Shown: one piece after another, positions 17,382 through 24,604 of the stretch
Numbering within the stretch: position 1 is the first letter of the stretch
Layout of the letters: each line of letters starts with the position of its first letter
Origin: Bacteroidales bacterium
GTDB lineage: Bacteria; Bacteroidota; Bacteroidia; Bacteroidales; Lentimicrobiaceae
Length of the DNA: 45,270 nucleotides
Assembly (NCBI GenBank): GCA_024636955.1
Contig: JAGXGB010000005.1
Coordinates: 1 to 45,270, forward strand
Reading direction: 5' to 3'
Notes under the pieces: model-generated
Told to the model about the DNA's origin: nothing
Database searches by the model: none
What the model saw: the letters and a program-made list of their open reading frames with translations, nothing else
Position numbers and translations under genes: made by a program

Positions 17382-18095
17382 ATGGAATTCCCCCGATTAA
17401 TTAAGCCTGATTCAAAGGCATCAGATATCATTGAGCACAACCCGCTGCTGCTTCTACTGTTTGAACATTTGAAAATACCATTGGGGATTCATGAAAAAAC
17501 AGTAGAACAGCTTTGTACTGAACATACTATAGAGCTTAAGCTTTTCCTTGTAATTGCCAACCTTTTTAATGGGTTTAATCCTAATCCTTCAGAAGTAGAA
17601 TCGCTGAATGATATCCGGTTAATAATTTCGTATCTCGAAAATAACCATAAGCACTACACCACTGAAAAGTTCCCACTCTTAACTTCATACATAAGTGAGA
17701 TCTCCTCACTGAATTCACATCCAGAAATTGAGTTACTTAAACGCTTCTTTGACGAATACCTTGATGAAGTTTTTGAGCATCTGAAGTATGAAAACACAAT
17801 TGTTTTCCCTTATGTACTAAAGCTGGCTTATCAAAAGACAGGTGAAACTAACACAACCGGAAACAAGTATTCTATGGCTGATTATCGAGGACATCATGAT
17901 GACATTGAAGAAAAGCTCACCGACCTTAAAAATCTGTTAATCAGGTACCTTCCCCCCGATAAGGATATGCAGGTGCGGCGAAAACTAATACTTACACTCA
18001 ATGAACTTGAATTTGACCTACACATTCATAGCCTGATTGAAGAGTCAGTTCTAATTCCAATCGTTGAGAAACTTGAGCAAATAAATCTTAGATAA
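17382..18095 (+). CDS. Hemerythrin/RIC-like di-iron protein
   Basis: 237 residues. The N-terminal 60 resemble the ScdA_N segment of RIC/YtfE proteins (ASDIIEHNPLLLLLFEHLKI) but lack its usual double cysteine. The hemerythrin-like four-helix part carries candidate di-iron ligands: His89/His91, His133-x3-Glu137, His171/His172, and His216 with Glu220/Glu221. RIC proteins repair iron-sulfur clusters after nitric oxide or oxidative damage. Separated by 3 bp from a LuxR-type regulator, it is almost certainly cotranscribed with it, so it could act as an O2 or NO sensor or iron donor for that regulator (inference). Confidence 0.8.
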   Translation: MEFPRLIKPDSKASDIIEHNPLLLLLFEHLKIPLGIHEKTVEQLCTEHTIELKLFLVIANLFNGFNPNPSEVESLNDIRLIISYLENNHKHYTTEKFPLLTSYISEISSLNSHPEIELLKRFFDEYLDEVFEHLKYENTIVFPYVLKLAYQKTGETNTTGNKYSMADYRGHHDDIEEKLTDLKNLLIRYLPPDKDMQVRRKLILTLNELEFDLHIHSLIEESVLIPIVEKLEQINLR

Positions 18096-18098
18096 ATC

Positions 18099-18701
18099 AT
18101 GGACAGCAATAAGCAAATAATTGCCATTGTTGGGCCATCTCAGTTAATTCAATATGGCTTAACTGATATCATCAGAGAACATCTGCCGGGGTTCCATATT
18201 TACAATTTTAAGGACATTCAAATGTTTGAAAATGGAACAAGGCATCTTAAACCAGCTGCTGTTATTATTGATGCTTCTATAGCTGATTCGGGAATTAAGG
18301 CAATAAATTCCTTAAAAAAGGAAAATGCCAATTGTTCCTGGATCTTACTCCAGTATCAATACGTCAGCGCATCTTTGATCAGTCAATTTGATGAGCTCAT
18401 TACCATTGAGCAAAATCCTGTAGAGATTGCTTCCTTAATTAACAAGTCAATGGGGAAAATGAAAGATCTTCCAAATGAAGTTAAAACTGATAACCTGAGT
18501 GAGCGTGAAACTGATGTACTCAAATTACTGGTAACCGGATTCTCAGCTAAAGAAATAGCTGACCGGCTTAATATCAGTGTGAACACCGTGATATCTCATC
18601 GCAAGAATATTTCAATAAAAACAGGCATTAAATCATTAGCCGGACTAACAATATACGCTGTCGCAAACAAGATTATTACAATGGATAGTCTTCAAAAATA
18701 A
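18099..18701 (+). CDS. LuxR/NarL-type regulator with degenerate receiver
   Basis: 200 residues. The C-terminal HTH (about 130-195) is a clear GerE/LuxR domain: LSERETDVLKLLVTGFSAKEIA then LNISVNTVISHRKNI. The N-terminal part has a receiver-like fold and an aspartate in VIIDAS at the phosphorylation position, but strand 1 reads IIAIVGPSQ, lacking the acidic pair that binds Mg2+, so conventional phosphorylation is doubtful. Its input may be protein contact instead, and the adjacent hemerythrin is the obvious candidate. No sensor kinase is nearby. The unit ends in a bidirectional terminator. Confidence 0.85.
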   Translation: MDSNKQIIAIVGPSQLIQYGLTDIIREHLPGFHIYNFKDIQMFENGTRHLKPAAVIIDASIADSGIKAINSLKKENANCSWILLQYQYVSASLISQFDELITIEQNPVEIASLINKSMGKMKDLPNEVKTDNLSERETDVLKLLVTGFSAKEIADRLNISVNTVISHRKNISIKTGIKSLAGLTIYAVANKIITMDSLQK

Positions 18702-18703
18702 GA

Positions 18704-18727
18704 GAAGCGTCACAAATATGACGCTTC
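18704..18727. terminator. Bidirectional terminator between convergent genes
   Basis: A 9-bp perfect stem GAAGCGTCA/TGACGCTTC with loop CAAATA occupies the 33-bp gap between the convergent LuxR and copper-protein genes. No strong T-run is present. Confidence 0.6.
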
Positions 18728-18734
18728 CTATAAA

Positions 18735-19064
18735 TTATGCTGCCATTTTGCGGCATTCTTCAGCACACCTGTAGCACGCTTCTGAACATTTCTTACAATG
18801 ATCATGATCATGCATTCCACACTCACGTCCGCAATCTTCACAAATTTCGGCACATAAGCTGCAAACTCTGGCAGCATACTCTTCACCTTTAGCCATGAAT
18901 GATGCAGCCAAACGGCAAATTTCAGCACAATACATATCAAGTTCAATGCATCGTGCCATAGCTTTTACATTCTCTTCCTTCAAGCATGCTGTTGCGCAGT
19001 GATCACACTCTGTTGCACAATCGTAACAAGCCTTGATACAACTCTGATATTTTTCGTGACTCAT
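18735..19064 (-). CDS. Four-helix-bundle copper-storage-like protein (Csp, DUF326)
   Basis: 109 residues with 19 cysteines, most in CxxC and CxxxC spacings along helices (9, 13, 16, 20, 23, 27, 39, 46, 50, 68, 71, 75, 78, 82, 90, 93, 97, 100, 104), and an HDHDH cluster at about 84-89. This is the pattern of Csp proteins, in which cysteines lining a four-helix bundle bind many Cu(I) ions. There is no signal peptide, as in the cytosolic Csp3 type. It lies at the end of a metal-resistance region (CDF exporter and ars operon). Other thiophilic metals, including As(III), cannot be excluded. Confidence 0.85.
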   Translation of the reverse strand: MSHEKYQSCIKACYDCATECDHCATACLKEENVKAMARCIELDMYCAEICRLAASFMAKGEEYAARVCSLCAEICEDCGRECGMHDHDHCKKCSEACYRCAEECRKMAA

Positions 19065-19209
19065 AATGCTTTATTTTTTCTTATTCCGTCAGATATGCTG
19101 TTGCCCATCTTCAGTTAATGATGTCGCCCATTAAAAAATCAACGCATCGTTTTCAGCATTGTTCAGCAGCAAAAATGACATGTAGGAATGACAACTATCA
19201 TAAGGCCTA

Positions 19210-19241
19210 TTCACAGGATAAATTCTCCTGTGAAATTTTTT
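19210..19241. terminator. Hairpin between CDF and copper-protein genes
   Basis: A 9-bp perfect stem TTCACAGGA/TCCTGTGAA with loop TAAATTC is followed on the plus strand by ATTTTTT. Both neighbouring genes are on the minus strand, where an A/T tract precedes rather than follows the stem, so its role as the CDF terminator is uncertain. Confidence 0.4.
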
Positions 19242-19258
19242 AAAAAAAGTCAACACCT

Positions 19259-20161
19259 TTAATCACAAATGATAAGAAACTCACAATCACTACTTTCAAT
19301 GTTATCCTCAAACTCAAGTGTTACATGTGAGATGCCATTTGCACCGGTTATCTTTCTGATAGCCTGTTTGAGTTCAATGAGTTTTTCATTTGGAATATTC
19401 TTCTCTGTTACAACATGAAGTGTCATGATGTTTTGTTCCCCATCAAGCGACCACAAATGAAAATCATGAAGGCCTATTACATCAGGGATGTTATGTATTT
19501 GTGATAGCATGAAATTAACATTAATATTCTGAGGCACCTCCTGCATTAATACTTTGAAGGTATTTCTTATGTTCTTGTATACATTTGATAAAACCCATAT
19601 TGTAATTCCAATTGATAATAAAGGATCAAGCCATGGCGCGTCAACAAACATCATAACTATACTCACCACTAGTACCGCTATCCAACCAAATACATCCTCC
19701 AATAAGTGAATTGAAACAGCTTTTTCACTGAACGATTTACCCCCATGCATGCGGTAAGCAGCAAACCCATTAACAGCAATGCCCAGGAAGGCAAATAACA
19801 TCATTCCCTGAGCATCTGCTTGCTGAGGTTCAAACAATCTGATGATACTCTCCCTTAAAATAAAGAATGAGCTGACAATCAGAACAACTGATATGATGAT
19901 GGCCCCGAGCAGCGAAAATCTCTTGTAACCATATGAGTAGTATTCATCCCGCCTCTGTTTCGATTTCTTTTGGAGAAACCATGCAATACCAAGTGAGATG
20001 CTATCTCCAAAATCATGTACAGCGTCAGATAATATGGCAATACTGTTTGTGTACAACCCACCAATTAACTCAATTATTGCAAACACCAGGTTCAGGAAAA
20101 ATGCCAGTCGCATATTACCTGTTGCTTTGTCGGGAGCATGATGATGGTGATGATCTGCCAT
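19259..20161 (-). CDS. CDF-family cation exporter (CzcD-like)
   Basis: 300 residues. A His-rich N-terminus (MADHHHHHAPD) precedes six predicted transmembrane helices and a cytoplasmic C-terminal domain of about 90 residues. The zinc-transport site motifs are LSDAVHDFGDS in helix 2 and HLLEDVFGW in helix 5, giving the His/Asp tetrad of Zn2+-type CDF transporters. It exports Zn2+, and perhaps Co2+ or Cd2+, by proton exchange. It lies 245 bp beyond acr3 on the same strand, but that gap suggests a separate promoter. The 20162-20405 spacer contains no gene I can support. Confidence 0.92.
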   Translation of the reverse strand: MADHHHHHAPDKATGNMRLAFFLNLVFAIIELIGGLYTNSIAILSDAVHDFGDSISLGIAWFLQKKSKQRRDEYYSYGYKRFSLLGAIIISVVLIVSSFFILRESIIRLFEPQQADAQGMMLFAFLGIAVNGFAAYRMHGGKSFSEKAVSIHLLEDVFGWIAVLVVSIVMMFVDAPWLDPLLSIGITIWVLSNVYKNIRNTFKVLMQEVPQNINVNFMLSQIHNIPDVIGLHDFHLWSLDGEQNIMTLHVVTEKNIPNEKLIELKQAIRKITGANGISHVTLEFEDNIESSDCEFLIICD

Positions 20162-20405
20162 AATATTTTATTGCAACAATTAGTCGATAAAATTAGCAAA
20201 ATAACCTGTATTGATCTTTGACCGTAAGAACAAATCACAAAACAACAAGTGCTGTGACTATGTTTCTTCTTCTATGAAAAGATTGATCAGAATAGGTACA
20301 TCGGAATAAACCTCAGACTATAAATGAAACGCAATGCAGTATGCACCATATTAAATCTATTTTTCTATATCATTAAACAGAGGTTAAAAGAGTACCGTAC
20401 CTAAA

Positions 20406-21458
20406 CTAAGCAGGTACAAGAAACCACTTTCGCTTGAAATAAAAAGCAACATTAACCAGTGCAATCATTACAGGCACCTCAACCAACGGGCCTATTACAG
20501 CAGCAAAAGCTTCACCCGAGTTTATTCCAAAGATTGCAATTGCCACTGCAATGGCAAGTTCAAAGTTATTGCTCGCGGCAGTGAATGACAGTGTTGTCGA
20601 TTGTTCATAATTTGCACCTGCCATTTTGCTCATGAAGAATGATGCCACAAACATTACCACAAAATAAATTCCCAGAGGTATCGCTATTCTTACAACATCA
20701 AAAGGAATACGCACAATAAGATCACCTTTTAGCGAGAACATCACAAAGATTGTAAACAACAAGGCAATTAAGGTAAGAGGACTTATTTTTGGAATGAACT
20801 TCCGATGGTACCAATCTTTGTCTTTTACTCTGATCAGTATAAACCTTGTAAGGAAACCGGCAGCAAAAGGAATCCCCAGATATATCATCACACTTTCGGC
20901 TATCTGACCAATTGTTATCTGTGCAACCTTGTCATTAACAGGAAGCCCAAACCACCCAGGCAAAACTGCTATAAAGAAATAGGCATAAACAGAAAAGAAC
21001 AGCACCTGGAAAATTGAATTGAATGCAACCAATCCTGCTGCGTATTGTGTATCACCTTTAGCCAGATCATTCCACACAATTACCATTGCAATGCAACGTG
21101 CCAAACCAATCAGTATGAGCCCATACATATAGTCTACGTTAAACTGCAAGAAGATTACTGCAAGAATAAACATAAGCACAGGTCCAATCACCCAGTTCTG
21201 GATCAATGACAAACCCAAAATCTTTGTGTTTCTGAACACATCCCCCAGCTCTTCATATTTCACCTTTGCAAGAGGCGGGTACATCATAACTATGAGTCCT
21301 ATTGCAATAGGAATGTTTGTGGTTCCGGATGAGAGGCTGTTCCAAAATCCCGAGACATCAGGACTTAAATAACCAATCAGGATTCCTGCGAACATTGCGA
21401 GGAAAATCCACAAGGTCAAATACCTGTCTAAAAATTTCAACCGCGGTTTTGATGGCAT
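20406..21458 (-). CDS. acr3: Arsenite efflux permease, ACR3 family
   Basis: 350 residues with about ten hydrophobic helices. The segment [19 protein letters not shown] holds the conserved helix-4 cysteine required for As(III) transport in ACR3 proteins, and [15 protein letters not shown] is the second family signature. It extrudes arsenite using the proton motive force. It is the last gene of arsR-arsC-arsM-acr3, 55 bp after arsM. It belongs to ACR3 (BASS superfamily) rather than the unrelated ArsB family. Confidence 0.95.
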   Translation of the reverse strand: MPSKPRLKFLDRYLTLWIFLAMFAGILIGYLSPDVSGFWNSLSSGTTNIPIAIGLIVMMYPPLAKVKYEELGDVFRNTKILGLSLIQNWVIGPVLMFILAVIFLQFNVDYMYGLILIGLARCIAMVIVWNDLAKGDTQYAAGLVAFNSIFQVLFFSVYAYFFIAVLPGWFGLPVNDKVAQITIGQIAESVMIYLGIPFAAGFLTRFILIRVKDKDWYHRKFIPKISPLTLIALLFTIFVMFSLKGDLIVRIPFDVVRIAIPLGIYFVVMFVASFFMSKMAGANYEQSTTLSFTAASNNFELAIAVAIAIFGINSGEAFAAVIGPLVEVPVMIALVNVAFYFKRKWFLVPA

Positions 21459-21513
21459 ATATCAGAAATGTTTATTGATTACTGAATAATGTTATCTAAT
21501 TCATGAAATAAGG

Positions 21514-22332
21514 TTATGGCTTGTATGCTGTAACTGTAATACTAAATAACCCAGCACCATTGGTTTTATATTCTTCAGTTTCCTTTTCATCCAGATAATT
21601 TGCCAAAATTTCGTCAGGAATTCTTATCTGTTTTGATTTACGGATGGTTATCCCTGTAAAACTGAGCTCTTCAATTATATTGATATACTCATTCCATTCA
21701 ACAGCACCTGATACACATCCTGCGTACATTTCAGCATCTCGCAGTATAGTCTCGGGCAAATTACCATTAACCACTACATCTGATACACTGAAATGACCTC
21801 CCGGCTTCAATACACGCAGTATTTCAGAAAAGGCTTTGCGCTTGTCGGGCACCAGGTTTAAAACACAATTGGACACAACAACGTCAATAACATCATTATC
21901 AATAGGCATTTCTTCAATGTCACCCTTTACAAACTCAACATTGGTATAACCAAGCTTTGTTGCATTTGCAACTGCTTTAGATAACATCTCTTCCGTAAAA
22001 TCTATGCCGGTTACTTTACCGGTTTCTCCAACAATAGCCCTGGCAACAAAACAATCATTACCAGCTCCACTGCCAAGATCGAGAACATGTTGTCCTATTT
22101 TTATATCAGCATAATCAGTCGGAATTCCACATCCTAAGCCCAGATCAGCATCTGCATTGTACCCTTCAACTTGTTCGTAGCTATCACTAAAAACAGTGTA
22201 GTCTTCAGTGGAGCAGCACCCCCCTGACCCGCAGCAGGATGATTCATTTCTACCTTTATCTTGTTTGGCAATCTGACCGTATTTTGATCTTACAATTTCT
22301 TTGAGCTCTTCAGCCTTTATATTCTCTTTCAT
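21514..22332 (-). CDS. arsM: Arsenite S-adenosylmethionine methyltransferase
   Basis: 272 residues. A Rossmann methyltransferase core with the SAM motif VLDLGSGAGNDC (83-94). Three cysteines at 68 (GLGCGIP), 156 (VSNCVLNL) and 206 (YAGCVSG) match the conserved As(III)-binding set of ArsM. An extra Cys cluster CCGSGGCC at 33-40 lies in the N-terminal extension. It methylates arsenite to volatile or less retained forms. It lies between arsC and acr3, so As(III) formed by ArsC can be either methylated or exported. Confidence 0.95.
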   Translation of the reverse strand: MKENIKAEELKEIVRSKYGQIAKQDKGRNESSCCGSGGCCSTEDYTVFSDSYEQVEGYNADADLGLGCGIPTDYADIKIGQHVLDLGSGAGNDCFVARAIVGETGKVTGIDFTEEMLSKAVANATKLGYTNVEFVKGDIEEMPIDNDVIDVVVSNCVLNLVPDKRKAFSEILRVLKPGGHFSVSDVVVNGNLPETILRDAEMYAGCVSGAVEWNEYINIIEELSFTGITIRKSKQIRIPDEILANYLDEKETEEYKTNGAGLFSITVTAYKP

Positions 22333-22372
22333 AATTGTGCATTTAATGTGTTGTTGTGAAGTTATATGAACT

Positions 22373-22798
22373 TCATAATTCTGCTTTTAATGTGTTGTTG
22401 TATAGCTTTAAGAATGATTGTTTAATTTCATCCCGCACCCTGATATATTCGCTGTCAATAAATTCTGTGGAACCGGTAGCTTTTGAAGGATCATCAAATC
22501 CCACATGCAATCTGGTTTTGACTTTGCCAGGGAAGAATGGGCAAGCTTCATTAGCCTGATCACAAACAGTAATTACATAATCCCAGTCGGTTCCAAGGCA
22601 TTGATCAACCTGGTCGGAAGTGTGACCGCTAATATCTACGCCTATTTGCTGCATTACTTCCACTGCTTTTCTGTTCAATTCGCCTGATGCTTCTGTACCG
22701 GCAGAATAAACTTCCAGTCGGTTGTCAAATGATTGAAGAAAGCCATGAGCCATCTGGCTCCTACAGCTATTGCCTGTACAAAGAATGAGTATTTTCAT
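22373..22798 (-). CDS. arsC: Arsenate reductase, thioredoxin-coupled LMW-phosphatase type
   Basis: 141 residues from the ATG at 22798; a longer frame begins at 22861 but would overlap arsR and add 21 non-conserved residues. The CX5R catalytic loop is CTGNSCR (7-13), and the resolving cysteines are Cys79 and Cys86 in CDQANEACP, the arrangement of Staphylococcus aureus ArsC. It reduces arsenate to arsenite with electrons from thioredoxin. The start follows the arsR stop after 1 bp, so translation is probably coupled. Confidence 0.95.
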   Translation of the reverse strand: MKILILCTGNSCRSQMAHGFLQSFDNRLEVYSAGTEASGELNRKAVEVMQQIGVDISGHTSDQVDQCLGTDWDYVITVCDQANEACPFFPGKVKTRLHVGFDDPSKATGSTEFIDSEYIRVRDEIKQSFLKLYNNTLKAEL

Positions 22799-22799
22799 G

Positions 22800-23138
22800 T
22801 TATTGATGATTTGTGTTACAGTTAATTTCTGATGACCTAACCGGTTCAAAAAAAGTCTCAAAAGTTTCCAGGTACTTTTGAATAGAGGATGTGCATAGGC
22901 AGTAATTGATCTTTAACCCGTCAATCTCACCATGTATCAAGCCCACATCGCGCAATGCCTTTAAATGTTGGGAGACAGTAGTGCGGCTAAGAGGAAGATA
23001 ATCAGAGATGTCACCTGAAATACATCCTGGTGTTTTTGATAGATATTCAAGTATTGCAAGCCGTGCAGGATGTGAAATTGCCTTAGCAAATACCGACAAC
23101 TCCTGCAGGTTATTATCAAATTTCTGTGATTTATTCAT
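22800..23138 (-). CDS. arsR: ArsR-family repressor
   Basis: 112 residues. The winged helix includes ISDYLPLSRTTVSQHLKALRDVGLI. The classic helix-5 ELCVCDL arsenic motif of E. coli ArsR is absent (here YLPLS). Cys39, Cys80, Cys82 and Cys107 remain as candidate As(III) ligands, so sensing probably uses a different triad. It should bind the inverted repeat just upstream and repress arsRCM-acr3 until arsenite binds. First gene of the operon. Confidence 0.92.
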   Translation of the reverse strand: MNKSQKFDNNLQELSVFAKAISHPARLAILEYLSKTPGCISGDISDYLPLSRTTVSQHLKALRDVGLIHGEIDGLKINYCLCTSSIQKYLETFETFFEPVRSSEINCNTNHQ

Positions 23139-23149
23139 GACCTAATATT

Positions 23150-23173
23150 TAATGTCGCAAACATACGACATTA
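23150..23173 (-). promoter_or_regulatory. ArsR-type operator enclosing the -7 box
   Basis: TAATGTCG and CGACATTA form a perfect 8-bp inverted repeat around an 8-bp centre. On the minus strand that centre (23158-23165) is TATGTTTG, an exact TAnnTTTG -7 element. A dimer bound here would cover the promoter core. The arsR ATG is 12 bp downstream of the operator. Confidence 0.8.
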
Positions 23174-23246
23174 ATCATTAGTTTTTACATTTTGGTGAAA
23201 TTTTTTCTTTTCCTGCATATCCAAAACGGCAACTTTGTTTACCTTA

Positions 23247-24341
23247 TTAAAAAACCTGATAACCTATAATCAAGGAGAGATAGTCGGCAACATGTCTGTG
23301 TGCTTTTAGTCCAATGCCGGTTGAAAACTTATCATTCCAACTATAAGAGAGCGTATATTTCTGATAAAGCGGATCATTTGGATTGTATGGTGCATAAAGG
23401 TAAACCGCTATTGACTGGCTAAATGTAAATCGGCCTAATAGAAACTCATGTCCGCCATACAGAGCAGCTTTCTTATGGTCGGTATCAATGGCGGGGTCAC
23501 GCATAATTTCTTCCTTGTCTGATTCATCCCACTCAAACTCAGCCCCTGCTGTAAGTGCGCTTAGTCGCCCAACACGGTAACTACCGTGAGCGGTTATACC
23601 ACCAATAAAGTACTTTGTAAATTCTGAGTGATTCAATTGTTTGCCTGTTCCAAAAAGAAACAACCTACCTGTATATCTTTGATCATCCTCCATAACATAC
23701 TTTTCAGAAGTGTATTTTTGCAGATTGAAAGCTTTTGGCTTGTAATCATAACTTAATGCAATGGATGGCCAGTTGATACCTTTGTTTGGCTCTTTCAGTC
23801 CGCCATTAGAGAGGTGATTGTAGATAATTGTTAACCCCACATTAGATTTCTCACTTACCCTGAAATTCAACGTTGTGCCCAGATGCAGCGGGAAAGATAA
23901 ATTAGTACTGTACGATAAATTATAAGGGTTAGACTGCTCGTCATAAGGCTTTGTTAAATAAGCAACTCCTAAAGCTGCTTTGAGTGAAAAGAACCAGCTT
24001 TTCCAACCCCCAAAAACAGGTTCAATGAAAAAGTTTACCAGGTATCCATTCCCAAGTATCTCTGGCTTATCGAAATTCCATAAGCCTATTGCAAACCCTC
24101 TTCTGGGGTAACAATTGCATGATTCCCAGGCCTTTTTACTTGTCAACTGACTTACCAGCGATAACTCAAGTCCCTTGGGGTATGCTTTACCAATGTCCTT
24201 TATGTCCTTAGAATGAATTATAACAGAACCGTAATGAACACGAGCGTTATAATAAAAAATATTGCCAGATGGTTCTTCCTGTGAGATCACAATATTAAAT
24301 GGCAGTACAATTAAAATCAAGAGACTAAACGAAGATTTCAT
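23247..24341 (-). CDS. PagL-like acyloxyacyl hydrolase, outer-membrane barrel
   Basis: 364 residues with a signal peptide (about 1-20, ending VIS-Q). The region TIIYNHLSNGGLKEPNKGIN (171-190) matches the PagL/acyloxyacyl hydrolase active-site segment with His176 and Ser178. In Pseudomonas PagL the triad is His126-Ser128-Glu140; the Glu position corresponds here to Asn190. It is about twice the length of classical PagL, with a further C-terminal barrel-like half. It may remove an acyl chain from lipid A, or may have lost that activity. It is transcribed divergently from a short plus-strand ORF, from promoters that nearly touch. Confidence 0.75.
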   Translation of the reverse strand: MKSSFSLLILIVLPFNIVISQEEPSGNIFYYNARVHYGSVIIHSKDIKDIGKAYPKGLELSLVSQLTSKKAWESCNCYPRRGFAIGLWNFDKPEILGNGYLVNFFIEPVFGGWKSWFFSLKAALGVAYLTKPYDEQSNPYNLSYSTNLSFPLHLGTTLNFRVSEKSNVGLTIIYNHLSNGGLKEPNKGINWPSIALSYDYKPKAFNLQKYTSEKYVMEDDQRYTGRLFLFGTGKQLNHSEFTKYFIGGITAHGSYRVGRLSALTAGAEFEWDESDKEEIMRDPAIDTDHKKAALYGGHEFLLGRFTFSQSIAVYLYAPYNPNDPLYQKYTLSYSWNDKFSTGIGLKAHRHVADYLSLIIGYQVF

Positions 24342-24380
24342 AGGATACTAACAAATAATTTCTTCTAAGTTTTATAGTAT

Positions 24381-24388
24381 CAAATCTA
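24381..24388 (-). promoter_or_regulatory. Sigma-ABfr -7 box for the PagL-like gene (TAGATTTG)
   Basis: Exact TAnnTTTG on the minus strand, 39 bp before the PagL-like ATG. Two bases separate it from an oppositely directed -7 box at 24391. Confidence 0.6.
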
Positions 24389-24390
24389 AG

Positions 24391-24398
24391 TACTTTTG
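24391..24398 (+). promoter_or_regulatory. Sigma-ABfr -7 box for a short ORF (TACTTTTG)
   Basis: Exact TAnnTTTG on the plus strand, 18 bp before the ATG at 24417. RNA polymerase could not occupy this and the 24381 box at the same time. Confidence 0.55.
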
Positions 24399-24416
24399 CC
24401 AAAATTTTCTGCTGAA

Positions 24417-24482
24417 ATGAAAACTATATTAGGCTTTGGTTTTATAATAATTGCTGTGTTCTTTATCTTTAAGGAGTGGTAA
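24417..24482 (+). CDS. Possible 21-residue membrane peptide
   Basis: ATG to TAA encodes 21 residues: MKTILGFGF, a run of aliphatic and phenylalanine residues, then FKEW. This is one hydrophobic helix with a positive N-terminus, as in many small bacterial membrane proteins. An exact -7 box lies 18 bp upstream, giving a short leader as expected in this phylum. Nothing else on the plus strand up to 24604 looks coding; the next gene ends convergently at 24605. Homology is unknown to me, and a chance ORF remains possible. Confidence 0.4.
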   Translation: MKTILGFGFIIIAVFFIFKEW

Positions 24483-24604
24483 TAGTATCCATGCGTATCT
24501 GGAATGCCAACACTTGCATCACTTACCAAACCACTTTCAGAGGACTATATGATGATTCTCTCACCTGGTATGACATTACTCAAATGGCTTACCAAAACAC
24601 CATC

